In this document: positions 1 to 8,503 of the stretch, piece by piece
Position numbering within the stretch: the stretch's first letter is position 1
Layout: every line of letters starts with the position of its first letter
Source of the DNA: Jannaschia faecimaris
GTDB lineage: Bacteria; Pseudomonadota; Alphaproteobacteria; Rhodobacterales; Rhodobacteraceae
DNA: 64,000 nucleotides
Assembly: GCF_900107415.1 (NCBI RefSeq)
Contig: NZ_FNPX01000016.1
Coordinates: 25,327-89,326 of the forward strand
Reading direction: 5' to 3'
The notes under the pieces: generated by a model
What the model was told of the DNA's origin: nothing
Databases searched by the model: none
The model's input: the letters and a program-made list of their open reading frames with translations, nothing else
Made by a program: the position numbers and the translations under genes

Positions 1-267
1 GGCGTATTCCTGAAAGATCATTCCCATGCGCCGGCGTTCGCGGCGCAAGCGGGACGGGCTGAGGCGGGTCAGTTCCGTGTCGCCCAGCCAGACCTCGCCG
101 GATGTCGGCTCCACAAGGCGGTTTATGCAGCGGATCAGTGTTGATTTCCCGGCACCCGACGGCCCGATCAGCGCCAGAACCTGGCCGTTGGGGATGTCCA
201 GTTCGACGGCTTTCAACGCCTGATCCCCGGTCTTGTATGTCTTCACGAGCTTGTCGAGCCGCAGCAT
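1..267 (-). CDS. phnC: Phosphonate-type ABC transporter ATP-binding protein PhnC (partial, 3' end outside window)
   Basis: ATP-hydrolysing subunit of a phosphonate/phosphite-class ABC importer, acting on the cytoplasmic face of the inner membrane. Only about 89 N-terminal residues are visible. A Walker A motif GPSGAGKST is at residues 35-43 and the start of the Q-loop (GMIFQEY) is near residues 82-88; the reading frame runs off the window edge. The start ATG (265-267 on the minus strand) has only a weak purine stretch upstream. It lies 76 bases downstream of phnD on the same strand, so the two are probably cotranscribed, and the order binding protein then ATPase is usual for this family. The permease (phnE) would be expected beyond the window. 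Family assignment is firm; whether the substrate is phosphonate, phosphite or phosphate is not decided by the sequence. Confidence 0.9.
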   Translation of the reverse strand, partial: MLRLDKLVKTYKTGDQALKAVELDIPNGQVLALIGPSGAGKSTLIRCINRLVEPTSGEVWLGDTELTRLSPSRLRRERRRMGMIFQEYA

Positions 268-343
268 GTTTTTCCCAGTCTTGAAATAGTCACGCACGGC
301 GAACCCGGGTGGGCCGCCGCGCGCAGGTCGTTTCAGGTGGTGC

Positions 344-1315
344 TTACTCGCAGGCGTAGCTGACGTCGTTGGCGGAATCGATCTTGCGGATCACGTCCCA
401 GAACCCGGCATAGTCCATCTCGATGAACTGGGCCTCGCCGTTCTTGCTGAACTCTTCCTCCAACGAAGAACCTTCCCAGTCGAAGCTGAAGAAAGCCCCG
501 TGGATCGCGTCCTGCAACTCGGGCGTCAGGGTGTTTACGGTGCCGTAGCCGGTCGTTGGGAAGGTCTGCGACGTGTAGATCGTCTTGATCTGATCCCGGT
601 TTACGACGTCGCGCTCCAGCATCCGGCCAAGTACCGAGTTGGCGATTGCCGCGGCGGGGTAGTCGCCGTTGGCAACACCGAGGATCGAGTTGTCGTGCTT
701 GCCCGAGAAGACCGGCTCGAAGTCTGCCCCGGCCTGCATTCCGAAATCGGCCTTGAGGATGGCCGACGGGGCCTTGAAGCCCGAGTTCGATGTCTCGGAG
801 GTAAAGGCCAGCGTTCCGCCCTTGATGTCCTCGACAGATTCGATGCCGGTCTCAGGGTTAGTGATGATCTCCATCTCGTAGCCGAAGCTGCCGTCAGCCG
901 CGGCCATGATGGTAAAGGGGCGGAATCCGGCGCAGTTGACGGCCAACGGGTTCGACCCGGTGTTGAAGCCCGCGATATGCAGGCGGCCCGAACGCATCGC
1001 CTCGATCTGGGCGGCGTTGTTCTGGACCGGGAAAAAGACGATCTCCTTGCCCGTGGCCTCGGCCAGATGGTCGAGGAAATCGGCCCAGGCCGTCTTGTAG
1101 ACGGCGGGATCTTCGACAGGCGTGTAGGCGAAGATCAAGGTATCGGGGTCAATCTGGTCGGCCGGATCGCTGGGCACATCGGCCAGCAGGTCGCCATCGG
1201 TATCGCAGAAACGGTCATCCAGCGTTCCGCGCTCGCAGTCCTGCGCCAAAGCAGGCAGCGCGGCGAAGGCCAGCGCGGTTGCGGCAACAGCCCCGAGAAG
1301 ATCGGTCTTGGTCAT
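344..1315 (-). CDS. phnD: Phosphonate ABC transporter periplasmic binding protein PhnD
   Basis: Periplasmic solute receptor (323 aa) that would deliver phosphonates or related phosphorus compounds to the PhnC/PhnE complex. A Sec signal peptide occupies about residues 1-25 (positively charged start, hydrophobic run, ALPALAQ cleavage region). The mature part has PhnD-like features: a [12 protein letters not shown] segment, then [12 protein letters not shown], a typical first beta-strand region. An in-frame ATG 19 codons upstream exists, but the chosen start begins exactly at the signal peptide and is preceded by GGGAGAG at good spacing. The family is usually about 300-340 aa, so length is normal. 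It is first in the phn operon, and a possible PhoB box lies about 70 bases upstream. The exact ligand is unknown. Confidence 0.92.
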   Translation of the reverse strand: MTKTDLLGAVAATALAFAALPALAQDCERGTLDDRFCDTDGDLLADVPSDPADQIDPDTLIFAYTPVEDPAVYKTAWADFLDHLAEATGKEIVFFPVQNNAAQIEAMRSGRLHIAGFNTGSNPLAVNCAGFRPFTIMAAADGSFGYEMEIITNPETGIESVEDIKGGTLAFTSETSNSGFKAPSAILKADFGMQAGADFEPVFSGKHDNSILGVANGDYPAAAIANSVLGRMLERDVVNRDQIKTIYTSQTFPTTGYGTVNTLTPELQDAIHGAFFSFDWEGSSLEEEFSKNGEAQFIEMDYAGFWDVIRKIDSANDVSYACE

Positions 1316-1384
1316 TTGGTACTCTCCCTTTGTGGGCAGCAAGGCGCCGCCTCCGGTTCCTACGGGGCCCACTGCAGGTTCACC

Positions 1385-1402
1385 GTAACATGTTCATGAC
1401 GG
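1385..1402 (-). promoter_or_regulatory. Possible PhoB box upstream of phnD
   Basis: Read on the minus strand this is CCGTCAT-gaac-ATGTTAC: two 7-base units separated by 4 bases. They match the direct-repeat Pho box consensus CTGTCAT-N4-CTGTCAC at 6 of 7 and 5 of 7 positions. It sits about 70 bases upstream of the phnD start, where phosphate-starvation control is expected. The match is imperfect, so this is an inference. Confidence 0.35.
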
Positions 1403-1481
1403 GTTGAACGATAAATTGTGACAGTGTGTCGAGTGCTTTACCAGATTTCCTTGGTTGACTTTCGGGGTGTCCACGCGATGT

Positions 1482-1566
1482 TAGGAGGGCCGGGGGCGCC
1501 CTTCGTCATGTGGGCTGAGATGAACCCTTCGAACCTGAACCGGATAATGCCGGCGGAGGGAGGTGC
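1482..1566 (+). ncRNA. TPP riboswitch (THI element)
   Basis: Contains the conserved THI-box blocks in order: GGGGGCGCC near 1492-1500, GCTGAGA near 1514-1520, then ACCCTTCGAACCTGA near 1524-1538, and CCGGATAATGCCGGCGGAGGGA near its 3' end (two adjacent blocks, the second starting at ATAATGCC). These form the pyrimidine- and pyrophosphate-sensing helices of the thiamine pyrophosphate aptamer. It ends about 45 bases before the thiM start, so it probably closes off the thiM ribosome-binding site (GGAGGGAGAGACA just before the ATG) when TPP is bound, the usual translational mode in Gram-negative bacteria. No clear rho-independent terminator follows. Controls thiM-thiE-thiD. Confidence 0.93.
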
Positions 1567-1611
1567 GATGGGACTTACATCTTTCGCGCCTCTTCCCCGG
1601 AGGGAGAGACA

Positions 1612-2409
1612 ATGACTGCCAATACTGATTTGCTAGACGCCCTGACCGCCCTGCGCGCGCAGGCCCCGCTTGTGCATTGCATGACGAATTTTGTTGCTAT
1701 GAACGTTGCCGCGAACGTGGTGTTGGCCGCCGGAGCTTCGCCCGCGATGGTCCATGCGCCGGAGGAAGTGCAGACTTTCACCCCGATGGCAGGGGCGCTG
1801 ACGGTGAATATCGGGACCCTCTCGGAGTCGTGGCTGACATCGATGCGGATGGCTGCCGAAGCCGCGGGGGCGTCAGACACGCCATGGGTTCTGGATCCCG
1901 TTGCGCTGTTCATCACCCCGTGGCGGATGCAGGCGGCACGTGACCTTCTGGCGCTGAAGCCGGCTGTGGTCCGGGGCAATGCCTCGGAAATTCTGGCGCT
2001 GGCCGGTCAGGCTGGCGCTGGCAAGGGGGCCGATAGTGGGGACGACGTGACCGACGCCATCGAAGCGGCCCGGGCCTTGGCCAAGGCGAAGCGCTGCGTC
2101 GTCGCGGTGACCGGCGTTCGTGACTTCGTGACGGATGGAACGCGACACGTCTGGATCAGCGGCGGGTCACCGATCATGCCGCGTGTGACGGCGCTTGGCT
2201 GCGCGTTGACGGCTTTGGTTGGCGCTTTCGTCGCGGTTGCCCCCCCGTTCGAGGGAACGGTCGCGGCCATGACGATGTTCGCGGAAGCGGGCGCGCGTGC
2301 CGGCGAGGTGGCGCAGGGACCGGGAAGTTTCCAGGTGGCGCTTCTCGATGCACTTGCAAATGTCACGCCGGAGGATCTGGCCGATGGAGGCCGGGTCGAA
2401 TGGGCCTGA
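1612..2409 (+). CDS. thiM: Hydroxyethylthiazole kinase ThiM
   Basis: Phosphorylates 4-methyl-5-(2-hydroxyethyl)thiazole with ATP, salvaging the thiazole half of thiamine in the cytosol. 265 aa, normal for the family. Recognisable ThiM features are the N-terminal PLVHCMTNFVAMNVAANVVL block (about residues 20-39), SPAMVHAPEE, TVNIGTL, and the GCALTALVGAF region near residues 199-209 where the catalytic cysteine/anion-hole segment lies. The ATG follows a strong GGAGGGAGAG ribosome-binding site directly downstream of the TPP riboswitch. The 3' end overlaps thiE, so expression is probably coupled. Starting an operon with thiM rather than the de novo thiC/thiG genes points to a salvage module. Confidence 0.95.
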   Translation: MTANTDLLDALTALRAQAPLVHCMTNFVAMNVAANVVLAAGASPAMVHAPEEVQTFTPMAGALTVNIGTLSESWLTSMRMAAEAAGASDTPWVLDPVALFITPWRMQAARDLLALKPAVVRGNASEILALAGQAGAGKGADSGDDVTDAIEAARALAKAKRCVVAVTGVRDFVTDGTRHVWISGGSPIMPRVTALGCALTALVGAFVAVAPPFEGTVAAMTMFAEAGARAGEVAQGPGSFQVALLDALANVTPEDLADGGRVEWA

Positions 2410-3032
2410 TGCAGGGGGAGTTACAGCTCTACCTGGTGACCGACCCTATGCTGTGCCCGGGCCCCACGTTGGTAGAGCAGGTGCGCGCGGCGGTCGCCGG
2501 GGGCGTCACCATGGTGCAGATCCGCGACAAGCGGGTCGGAACGGCCGGCCTGGTCGAACAGACGCGCGCGGTTATCACCGCGTTGGTGGGTACGGGCGTA
2601 CGGGTGGTCGTGAACGATGATCTGGAAGCCGCGATTACCAGCGGGGCCGACGGCGCGCACATTGGGCAGGACGACGGCGATCCGCGCGCGGCGCGGGCGC
2701 GATTGGGGCCGGGCAAGATACTTGGCCTGTCTTGCGAGTCGGAAACGCTCGTGCGGGCGGCGCGGGACAGCGGGGCGGACTACCTGGGCCTGGGCCCCGT
2801 GTTCGCGACGGCAACCAAATCTGACCACAAGACCCCAATCGGACTCGACGGGCTGGCGGCGATGGTCGCGGCAAGCGGTCTGCCGACGGTGGCCATTGGC
2901 GGGTTGAACGCCAGCCACGTCGACGGGGTGCGCGCAGCGGGGGCAGACGGGCTTGCTGTGGTCTCGGCCATCTGCGGGACACCGGATCCGCGCGCCGCCG
3001 CGGCGGCATTTTATCCCGAGGTGCGACCATGA
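2400..3032 (+). CDS. thiE: Thiamine-phosphate synthase ThiE
   Basis: Joins HMP pyrophosphate and thiazole phosphate to make thiamine monophosphate. A 210-aa TIM barrel with YLVTDP at the N-terminus (residues 11-16), VTMVQIRDK near residue 40, VVVNDDLEAA, GADGAHIGQDD, and GPVFATATKSDHK followed by GLPTVAIGGLN, all characteristic of ThiE. The ATG at 2400 has GGAGG nine bases upstream and lies inside thiM; a second ATG at 2409 forms a TGATG junction with the thiM stop but has no close ribosome-binding site. Middle gene of thiMED; the 3' end overlaps thiD by four bases. Confidence 0.95.
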   Translation: MGLMQGELQLYLVTDPMLCPGPTLVEQVRAAVAGGVTMVQIRDKRVGTAGLVEQTRAVITALVGTGVRVVVNDDLEAAITSGADGAHIGQDDGDPRAARARLGPGKILGLSCESETLVRAARDSGADYLGLGPVFATATKSDHKTPIGLDGLAAMVAASGLPTVAIGGLNASHVDGVRAAGADGLAVVSAICGTPDPRAAAAAFYPEVRP

Positions 3033-3826
3033 TTGCGAACGTATTGTCCATCGCGGGGTCCGATCCTTCGGGGGGTGCGGGGATTCAGGCCGATCTGAAA
3101 TCAATTGCGGCGAACGGTGCCTACGGCATGGCGGTCCTGACTGCGCTGACGGCGCAGAACACCCAAGGTGTGAGCGGCGTACACCGCGTGCCGCCGGCCT
3201 TCGTGGCCGACCAGATCAAGGCAGTCTTCGACGACGTGCGGGTGGATGCTGTCAAGATCGGCATGATCCTCGACGCGGAGATCGCGGGGTCCGTGGCCGA
3301 TGCCCTGTCGGGGCTGGACGTTGTGATCGTGCTGGACCCGGTGATGATCGCCAAGGGGGGCGCATCGCTGTTGAACCCCGAGGCGGTGGCCGTGCTGCGG
3401 GATCGGTTGCTGCCTCTGGCAACGGTGCTGACGCCGAACTTGCCGGAGGCGGCCGCGTTGCTGGGTGCCGAGGTGGCCGAAGTGCGAGAGGAGATGGCGG
3501 CGCAGGGGAGGGCTTTGCGCACGCTCGGGCCGGAGCACGTGCTGATGAAGGGCGGGCATGGTGCGGGGGCGGAAAGCTCGGATTGCCTGGTGTCTGATTG
3601 CGGGGTCACGTGGTTCGATGCGCCGCGCATTGCGACGAAGAATACGCATGGCACAGGGTGCAGCCTGTCGGCGGCGCTGGCCGCGCAGCTGGGGCAGGGG
3701 CGCAAACCGCAGGAGGCGGTGCGGCGTGCCAAGGCCTTCATTACGGATGCGATCGCCGGGGCCGATGACCTGACCGTAGGGTCAGGTCACGGGCCGATAC
3801 ATCACTTCGTCAACCTCTGGCGCTGA
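3029..3826 (+). CDS. thiD: Hydroxymethylpyrimidine / phosphomethylpyrimidine kinase ThiD
   Basis: Phosphorylates HMP and then HMP phosphate to the pyrophosphate, the other substrate of ThiE. A 265-aa ribokinase-fold protein with the N-terminal SIAGSDPSGGAGIQADLK motif, the ALTAQNTQGV segment, VLDPVMIAKGG in the middle, and the C-terminal NTHGTGCSLSAALAA anion-hole motif holding the catalytic Cys. It starts with an ATGA overlap on thiE and ends 5 bases from the convergent hemA stop. With ThiM and ThiE it completes a salvage route to thiamine phosphate. TPP is also the cofactor of the Dxs encoded further on in the photosynthesis cluster. Confidence 0.96.
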   Translation: MIANVLSIAGSDPSGGAGIQADLKSIAANGAYGMAVLTALTAQNTQGVSGVHRVPPAFVADQIKAVFDDVRVDAVKIGMILDAEIAGSVADALSGLDVVIVLDPVMIAKGGASLLNPEAVAVLRDRLLPLATVLTPNLPEAAALLGAEVAEVREEMAAQGRALRTLGPEHVLMKGGHGAGAESSDCLVSDCGVTWFDAPRIATKNTHGTGCSLSAALAAQLGQGRKPQEAVRRAKAFITDAIAGADDLTVGSGHGPIHHFVNLWR

Positions 3827-3831
3827 GACGG

Positions 3832-5046
3832 TCAGGCGACGGCGTGCGCGATTGCGCATTGCCGCCAGAGCGTGCGTAGCGCGTTGACCAAATGGTCGAT
3901 GTCGGCATCGGTGTGCAGGGGCGAAGGGGTGAAGCGCAGCCGCTCCGTTCCCTTGGGCACGGTAGGATAGTTGATGGGCTGCACGTAGATACCCCATTCG
4001 TCCATCAGGTAGTCGGCCAGCATCCGTGTCTTGACCGGATCCTTGATCATGACGGGTACGATGTGACTGTCGTTGTGCATGTGGGGAATCCCCTCGCGGT
4101 CAAGTGCGGCGCGCAGGCGGGCGACCTGGCGGCGCTGCTGCATCCGCTCGTCCGAGCTTTCCTTCAGGTGACGGATCGAGGTTCGTGCGGCCGCAGCCAC
4201 GGCAGGCGGCAGGGCGGTGGTAAAGATGAAGCCGCTGGCAAAGCTGCGGATGAAATCGCATAGCGCGGCGGACCCGGTGATATAGCCGCCGACGACGCCG
4301 TAAGCCTTGCCCAGCGTGCCTTCGATCAGGGTAATGCGGTGGGCCAGACCCTCCCGCTCGGACACGCCACCGCCGCGCGGACCATACAGGCCCACGGCAT
4401 GGACTTCGTCGAGGTAGGTCATGGCCCCGTATTTTTCGGCCACCTCGACGATCTCCTTCATGGGGCAAATGTCGCCGTCCATGGAGTAGACCGACTCAAA
4501 AGCGACGATCTTCGGCACGTTGGCGGGCAGGGCGGCCAGCTTAGCCTCAAGGTCGGCCACATCGTTATGTTGCCAGATGACCTTACGGGCGCGCGAATGG
4601 CGGATGCCTTCGATCATGGAGGCGTGGTTGCCCGAATCCGACAGAATCACGCAATCCGGCAGGCGAGAGCCAAGTGTGGACAGCGCCGCCCAGTTCGACA
4701 CGTAACCCGAGGTGAAGAGCAGCGCCGCTTCCTTGCCGTGCAGATCGGCCAACTCGGCCTCAAGCAGCAGGTGGTCGTGGTTGGTGCCCGAGATGTTGCG
4801 CGTGCCGCCCGCGCCGGTGCCGGTACGCTGCACTGCTTCGCACATGGCTGCGACAACGCTGGGGTGTTGGCCCATGCCAAGGTAGTCGTTGGAGCACCAG
4901 ACCGTCACGTCCCGCTTCTGGCCATCCTCATGGTTGGCGGCGCGGGGAAACTTGCCGCACTTGCGTTCCAGTTCCTTGAAGTAGCGATAGTTGCCTTCAT
5001 CCTTCAGGGCCTGAAGCTGTTCTTCGAACATGGCATCAAAGTTCAT
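3832..5046 (-). CDS. hemA: 5-aminolevulinate synthase HemA
   Basis: PLP enzyme condensing glycine and succinyl-CoA to 5-aminolevulinate, the committed step feeding haem and bacteriochlorophyll (Shemin pathway, typical of alphaproteobacteria). 404 aa. Visible features are the N-terminal [53 protein letters not shown], the PLP-lysine motif [13 protein letters not shown], and the C-terminal [10 protein letters not shown]. It is the last gene of the long minus-strand PGC operon; its start overlaps puhE by 4 bases (ATGA). Being inside the PGC, this may be a photosynthesis-dedicated copy, but other copies cannot be seen here. Confidence 0.97.
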   Translation of the reverse strand: MNFDAMFEEQLQALKDEGNYRYFKELERKCGKFPRAANHEDGQKRDVTVWCSNDYLGMGQHPSVVAAMCEAVQRTGTGAGGTRNISGTNHDHLLLEAELADLHGKEAALLFTSGYVSNWAALSTLGSRLPDCVILSDSGNHASMIEGIRHSRARKVIWQHNDVADLEAKLAALPANVPKIVAFESVYSMDGDICPMKEIVEVAEKYGAMTYLDEVHAVGLYGPRGGGVSEREGLAHRITLIEGTLGKAYGVVGGYITGSAALCDFIRSFASGFIFTTALPPAVAAAARTSIRHLKESSDERMQQRRQVARLRAALDREGIPHMHNDSHIVPVMIKDPVKTRMLADYLMDEWGIYVQPINYPTVPKGTERLRFTPSPLHTDADIDHLVNALRTLWRQCAIAHAVA

Positions 5047-5852
5047 GGGTCGGTCCCTTCTTGATGGGTCGTGGTGGCCGGAAGCATCCAGCGCCAGAGT
5101 TTCGCGTCAGGCAGGGGCACCACCATCAGCCAGTGTTCCAGGGCGGCCAGTCCGGCCAGGGTCGTCAAAAGGGCAAAGCCTATCGTGGTCGCCGGGTCGT
5201 TGACCGAGATCAAATGCGCGGCGAAGGAGAGGGTCGCAACGCTCAGGATCGTAACGCTGATCGGGAAGGCGATCGAGATCGGGCCTTGCCGGAAATAGGA
5301 TTTGAGGTGCTGCAACGGGTGGGGCAGGAACTCGGTGTTGATGCGCGGCACGCCGAAGAACAGGTTCAGCTTGGCCGAAATCCGGGCAAAGAAAAGTATG
5401 AGGTAGGCGTAGAGGCCGAACGGGTTTTCGGCGGGGTGGCTGACCACCATGACTGCAAAGAGCGTCAGAAGCAGCAGGATTTCGTGGTGGGACATGGCCG
5501 TCCAGGCGCGCACGAAGCGGGCCCAACCGGTCAGGAGTGGCGGGCATTCGCCGCGCTCCGGCCCGGTGATGACACCCGCCAGGAACGCCAGCTCAACCCA
5601 ACCCCAAACCAGCAGGACGCTGGCAAACGACAGGTATATGTTCACGGCCGTCAATTCGCCGGAGGTGACGATCAGTCCGGCGATGCCGAGTGCGAGAAAG
5701 GGCACGCCGAGGACGACCGAGCGGCCGTGGGCCGTCCGGTCGCCTGCATCGCTGCGGCGGACCACGAACAGGATCGCGCCGGTGGAAAACCACCAGGCGA
5801 AGATGGCGAAGACCGCCGCCATCCAAGGTTCATTGATCCAGCCTTCGGTCAT
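5043..5852 (-). CDS. puhE: Photosynthetic complex assembly protein PuhE
   Basis: Inner-membrane protein of the PuhE family (269 aa), known in Rhodobacter as a PGC product that affects bacteriochlorophyll level and reaction-centre assembly; its biochemical action is unknown. About seven hydrophobic segments are visible, beginning with [20 protein letters not shown] near the N-terminus. The charged loop [19 protein letters not shown] in the C-terminal half is typical of the family. It sits in the conserved position between acsF and hemA; the start codon lies one base after the acsF stop and the 3' end overlaps hemA. Confidence 0.9.
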   Translation of the reverse strand: MTEGWINEPWMAAVFAIFAWWFSTGAILFVVRRSDAGDRTAHGRSVVLGVPFLALGIAGLIVTSGELTAVNIYLSFASVLLVWGWVELAFLAGVITGPERGECPPLLTGWARFVRAWTAMSHHEILLLLTLFAVMVVSHPAENPFGLYAYLILFFARISAKLNLFFGVPRINTEFLPHPLQHLKSYFRQGPISIAFPISVTILSVATLSFAAHLISVNDPATTIGFALLTTLAGLAALEHWLMVVPLPDAKLWRWMLPATTTHQEGTDP

Positions 5853-5853
5853 G

Positions 5854-6993
5854 TCAGTACGCCGGCTCCATCCGGGGGCTTTCGGGCACCTCGTTGGGGA
5901 TCGACGGAATCAGCAGGGTCGAGACGAAGGCCGTCGCGGCCTTGGCCATTCCTGCCAGCCGGGAGACGGTACCCTCAATCCCACCGCGTGCCTTGGCGGC
6001 TGCGATCTGCCGGGAGGCGGCTTCCATTTTATTCAGGTTTGCCTGCCAGCGCGGGTGGTCAATATCCAATGTAAAGGGAAACACCTGTTTGGAAATCTCG
6101 GAGGTCTTGCGGAAAACCTCTTGTCCGTACCAGGTCACATCGACGCCCAAGGCATCGTGGAACAGTGGTCGCTGATGGTCACGGACCCACATCGTTGAAT
6201 AGACGGCCGTCAGGAAGAACTTGATCCAAAGCTTGTTGACGCCCGAGGTCAGTTTCGGATCAGTCTTGAGCAGGAGGGCAAAGGCCTCGCCGTGGCTGAA
6301 CTCGTCATTGCACCATTCGCGGAACCACTGGAAAATCGGGTGAAATCGATGTTCTGGGTGTTTTTCCAGGTGCCGGAAGATCGTGATGTAGCGGGCGTAG
6401 CCGATCTTCTCTGACAGGTAGGTCGCGTAGTAGATGAACTTGGGCCGGAAGTAGGTGTACTTCTTCTTTTGCGTCAGGAAGCCCAGGTTCACGCGGATGC
6501 CTGCCTCGCGCAGGGTGTCGTTTATGAAACCGGCGTGCCGTGCCTCGTCCCGCGCCATCAGCTGGAAGAGGGTGGTGATGTCCTCGTTCGAGCCGCGCCG
6601 CTTCATTTCCTTGTAAAGCACGCAGCCCGAAAATTCGGCGGTGCAGCTTGAGATCAGGAAGTCGATGAACTCCTTGCGCAGGGCCGGGTCCATGCCCTCC
6701 CAATCGACCTGCCAGTCGTCGTTTTTCTTGAAGTGGCCCTTGTTCGGGTCGCTTTTCATCTGCGCGATCAACTTGTCCCAGTCCGACCGCACCGGGGTCA
6801 CGTCGATGCTGTCCATCTCGTCGAAATCGGTGGTGTAGAAACGCGGGGTCAGCAGGGTGTTCTGCATGGCCACCTCGGTGGCCTGTTCGCTGGTCATGCC
6901 ATCGGCGAAGTCGGCGGCGGCGGCGGCGGCGTCCTGGGCGGCGATGGCCTCCTCGGCGGTGTCGGCGAAGGCGGAATGCTTGGGGGCGTTCAT
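5854..6993 (-). CDS. acsF: Mg-protoporphyrin IX monomethyl ester oxidative cyclase AcsF
   Basis: Oxygen-dependent di-iron cyclase forming the isocyclic E ring of the bacteriochlorophyll macrocycle. 379 aa. Ferritin-like metal-binding motifs are visible: a glutamate in SCTAEFSGCVLYKEMKRR, then DEARHAGFIND, and EWCNDEFSHGEAF. A start 11 codons upstream is possible, but the ATG at 6991-6993 has GAGGTGATG just before it and gives the expected N-terminus MNAPKHSAF; the first 40 residues are alanine-rich and probably flexible. It overlaps the upstream 98-aa gene by 4 bases. It is the only cyclase in the window (no bchE), implying that E-ring formation needs oxygen unless bchE lies elsewhere. Confidence 0.96.
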   Translation of the reverse strand: MNAPKHSAFADTAEEAIAAQDAAAAAADFADGMTSEQATEVAMQNTLLTPRFYTTDFDEMDSIDVTPVRSDWDKLIAQMKSDPNKGHFKKNDDWQVDWEGMDPALRKEFIDFLISSCTAEFSGCVLYKEMKRRGSNEDITTLFQLMARDEARHAGFINDTLREAGIRVNLGFLTQKKKYTYFRPKFIYYATYLSEKIGYARYITIFRHLEKHPEHRFHPIFQWFREWCNDEFSHGEAFALLLKTDPKLTSGVNKLWIKFFLTAVYSTMWVRDHQRPLFHDALGVDVTWYGQEVFRKTSEISKQVFPFTLDIDHPRWQANLNKMEAASRQIAAAKARGGIEGTVSRLAGMAKAATAFVSTLLIPSIPNEVPESPRMEPAY

Positions 6994-7286
6994 GACATCA
7001 CCTCTTCCGAGAAGGAAAATTCGCAAAGCTCCATGAACTCGAAGTCACCGGTGTGACGGGTCCAGAAACGCTCGACCGTGCTGGCGCGGGTGATGGTTGC
7101 GGTGCGGGTGTCCGATACCACCTCGCCATAGGCGGCCATGAGTTCGGGGCCATCGACTTCGACCGTGTCGCCGGGGCCGACGACGGCCCCGTTCAGAAAT
7201 TTGCAATGCGCCGAAAGCTCGTCGAAGCGGTGCGAGATCGTGATCTCGCAGGGCGCGGTTTCGCGGGTGCGGGTGAGAAATCCCAT
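6990..7286 (-). CDS. Small conserved PGC protein of unknown function (98 aa), between puhC and acsF
   Basis: I cannot assign a function. The product is 98 aa, soluble-looking, with no signal peptide or membrane segment: MGFLTRTRETAPCEITISHR, then residues continuing to VEVDGPELMAAYGEV and a C-terminus rich in acidic and aromatic residues (DFEFMELCEFSFSEEVMS). It looks like an all-beta small domain with two cysteines in the N-terminal half (about residues 13 and 28) and one near the C-terminus. The in-frame stretch upstream overlaps puhC and is not part of the gene: the ATG at 7284-7286 has an AGAGAGGA ribosome-binding site. It overlaps acsF by ATGA, so translation with the cyclase is coupled. 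From memory, Rhodobacterales PGCs carry an unnamed small gene in this slot, which suggests a role with AcsF or the Puh proteins (inference). Confidence 0.82.
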   Translation of the reverse strand: MGFLTRTRETAPCEITISHRFDELSAHCKFLNGAVVGPGDTVEVDGPELMAAYGEVVSDTRTATITRASTVERFWTRHTGDFEFMELCEFSFSEEVMS

Positions 7287-7305
7287 GGTCGTTCGTTCCT
7301 CTCTG

Positions 7306-7782
7306 TCAGCTGTCCAGAAGATCGGCGAAGGCGGCGACATTGTCCTGCCCGTAACCGATGAGGACGATGGACCAGCCCGTCGCATCATCCAGGATGGCCA
7401 CTTGCCCATTGTCCTGGCGGACAACCCGTATTGGGGCGGCCACATCTGCACCCCGGAGGGCACGCTCGCGGTTGATCGACACCCAGATGACGTCGATGAA
7501 CCCCTTCTTGCTATCATTGGAATGCGCCACTTGCACACCGTTCATGTCGAAAAGTGCCACGCCGGAGGCGCGGTCGCCAACCATGGTCAGGGAGACCTCG
7601 TCGAGGATGGCGGCCGCCGGTCGCGTGCCCTCCAGCGGGCGGTCGGTGAGCCGCGCGTAAGCCACGAGGGCCAGTGCGCCGATCATCAGGGCGAACATCG
7701 CCTGCACCAGGAACCGCGGAACCATTTCGCGGTCGCGCATCTTCATCTGATTGGCGAGGGAGGCGGTAGGATTGCGTTGCAT
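7306..7782 (-). CDS. puhC: Photosynthetic complex assembly protein PuhC
   Basis: Single-span inner-membrane protein (158 aa) of the PuhC family, needed in Rhodobacter for normal assembly of the RC-LH1 core. The N-terminal ~20 residues are cytoplasmic (MKMRDREMVPRF), followed by one transmembrane helix at about residues 24-42 (LVQAMFALMIGALALVAYA) and a periplasmic domain containing GVALFDMNG and FIDVIWVSINRER. The longer open frame upstream is only antisense/other-frame coding of puhB; the ATG at 7780-7782 is five bases after the puhB stop. Order puhA-puhB-puhC is conserved. Confidence 0.92.
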   Translation of the reverse strand: MQRNPTASLANQMKMRDREMVPRFLVQAMFALMIGALALVAYARLTDRPLEGTRPAAAILDEVSLTMVGDRASGVALFDMNGVQVAHSNDSKKGFIDVIWVSINRERALRGADVAAPIRVVRQDNGQVAILDDATGWSIVLIGYGQDNVAAFADLLDS

Positions 7783-7787
7783 GTCGA

Positions 7788-8441
7788 TTACTCCGCAGCG
7801 ATCACGCCGACAGGCGCTGGTGTGTGGGACGTTTCGACGCGAGCCAAGCGCGGTTCGGCAACGCGGGTTTCGGCCGCCTCTGCGAAGATCTTGGCGACAG
7901 TCGCCGCGTCGGGGATCGCGCGCAGGCAGGGCTGCGCCGGGGCGATGCGCCATGGCCGCACGTGGGGCCAGGACATCAGGTAGGAAATCCGGGTGCCGTC
8001 GCCCGACAGGTCGAAGGCGATATTGCCGTGACCCGACTTGCGCAGCGCCAAGTGGGCGTTGGTGATGCAGACGTAGGGAAGGTTCAGCGTCATTGTCAGG
8101 GCGGCCCCGATCCGCATAGCGACCCGGCGGTTGGTCAGGGTATAGACCGTCGCGCGGGCCTGTACCCAAGCCAGGACTGAGACGATGCCGGCGGCCAGCG
8201 CCCCGGCCACAACGAAGGGCACCGCGTGCAACAGGGCTTGCGTGATAGGGTAGTCCGCCGCGGAGGCCATGACCCGCCAGACCGCCAGCACGGCGAAGTA
8301 CCCAAGGATCCAGTTCAGCTTCCAAGCCTCGCGCGCCAGGCGCTTGGGATCCGGGGAACCTTGCCACAGAATGACTTCGCCGTCTGGCAGAGCCTCGGGC
8401 AAGCCGCGAACAGGTTCGAATTTAAAGTCGTCGTGGTGCAT
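7788..8441 (-). CDS. puhB: Photosynthetic complex assembly protein PuhB
   Basis: Inner-membrane protein (217 aa) required for efficient reaction-centre assembly in Rhodobacter; the family carries a PH-like membrane domain. The N-terminus (MHHDDFKFEPVRGLPEALP, then EVILWQGSPDP) is characteristic. Two or three hydrophobic helices follow (about residues 42-60, 72-92, 94-110), then a soluble beta-rich part with YTLTNRRVAMRIGAAL, matching PH-domain-type proteins. Lies between puhA and puhC with short spacers, on the same transcript. Confidence 0.93.
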   Translation of the reverse strand: MHHDDFKFEPVRGLPEALPDGEVILWQGSPDPKRLAREAWKLNWILGYFAVLAVWRVMASAADYPITQALLHAVPFVVAGALAAGIVSVLAWVQARATVYTLTNRRVAMRIGAALTMTLNLPYVCITNAHLALRKSGHGNIAFDLSGDGTRISYLMSWPHVRPWRIAPAQPCLRAIPDAATVAKIFAEAAETRVAEPRLARVETSHTPAPVGVIAAE

Positions 8442-8503
8442 TGGTCATCCCCCGATGGGTCTTGGTGGTGGTCCGGGCCACGTGTCGGCCCGGACATGTC
8501 GTG

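Noticed and set aside
1455..1486. TTGACT ... as a sigma-70 promoter for the riboswitch
   Set aside because: The -35-like hexamer has no acceptable -10 at 16-18 bases; not reported as a feature.
5061..6198. Plus-strand open frames of 337 and 249 codons
   Set aside because: Antisense to puhE and acsF, both conserved PGC genes.
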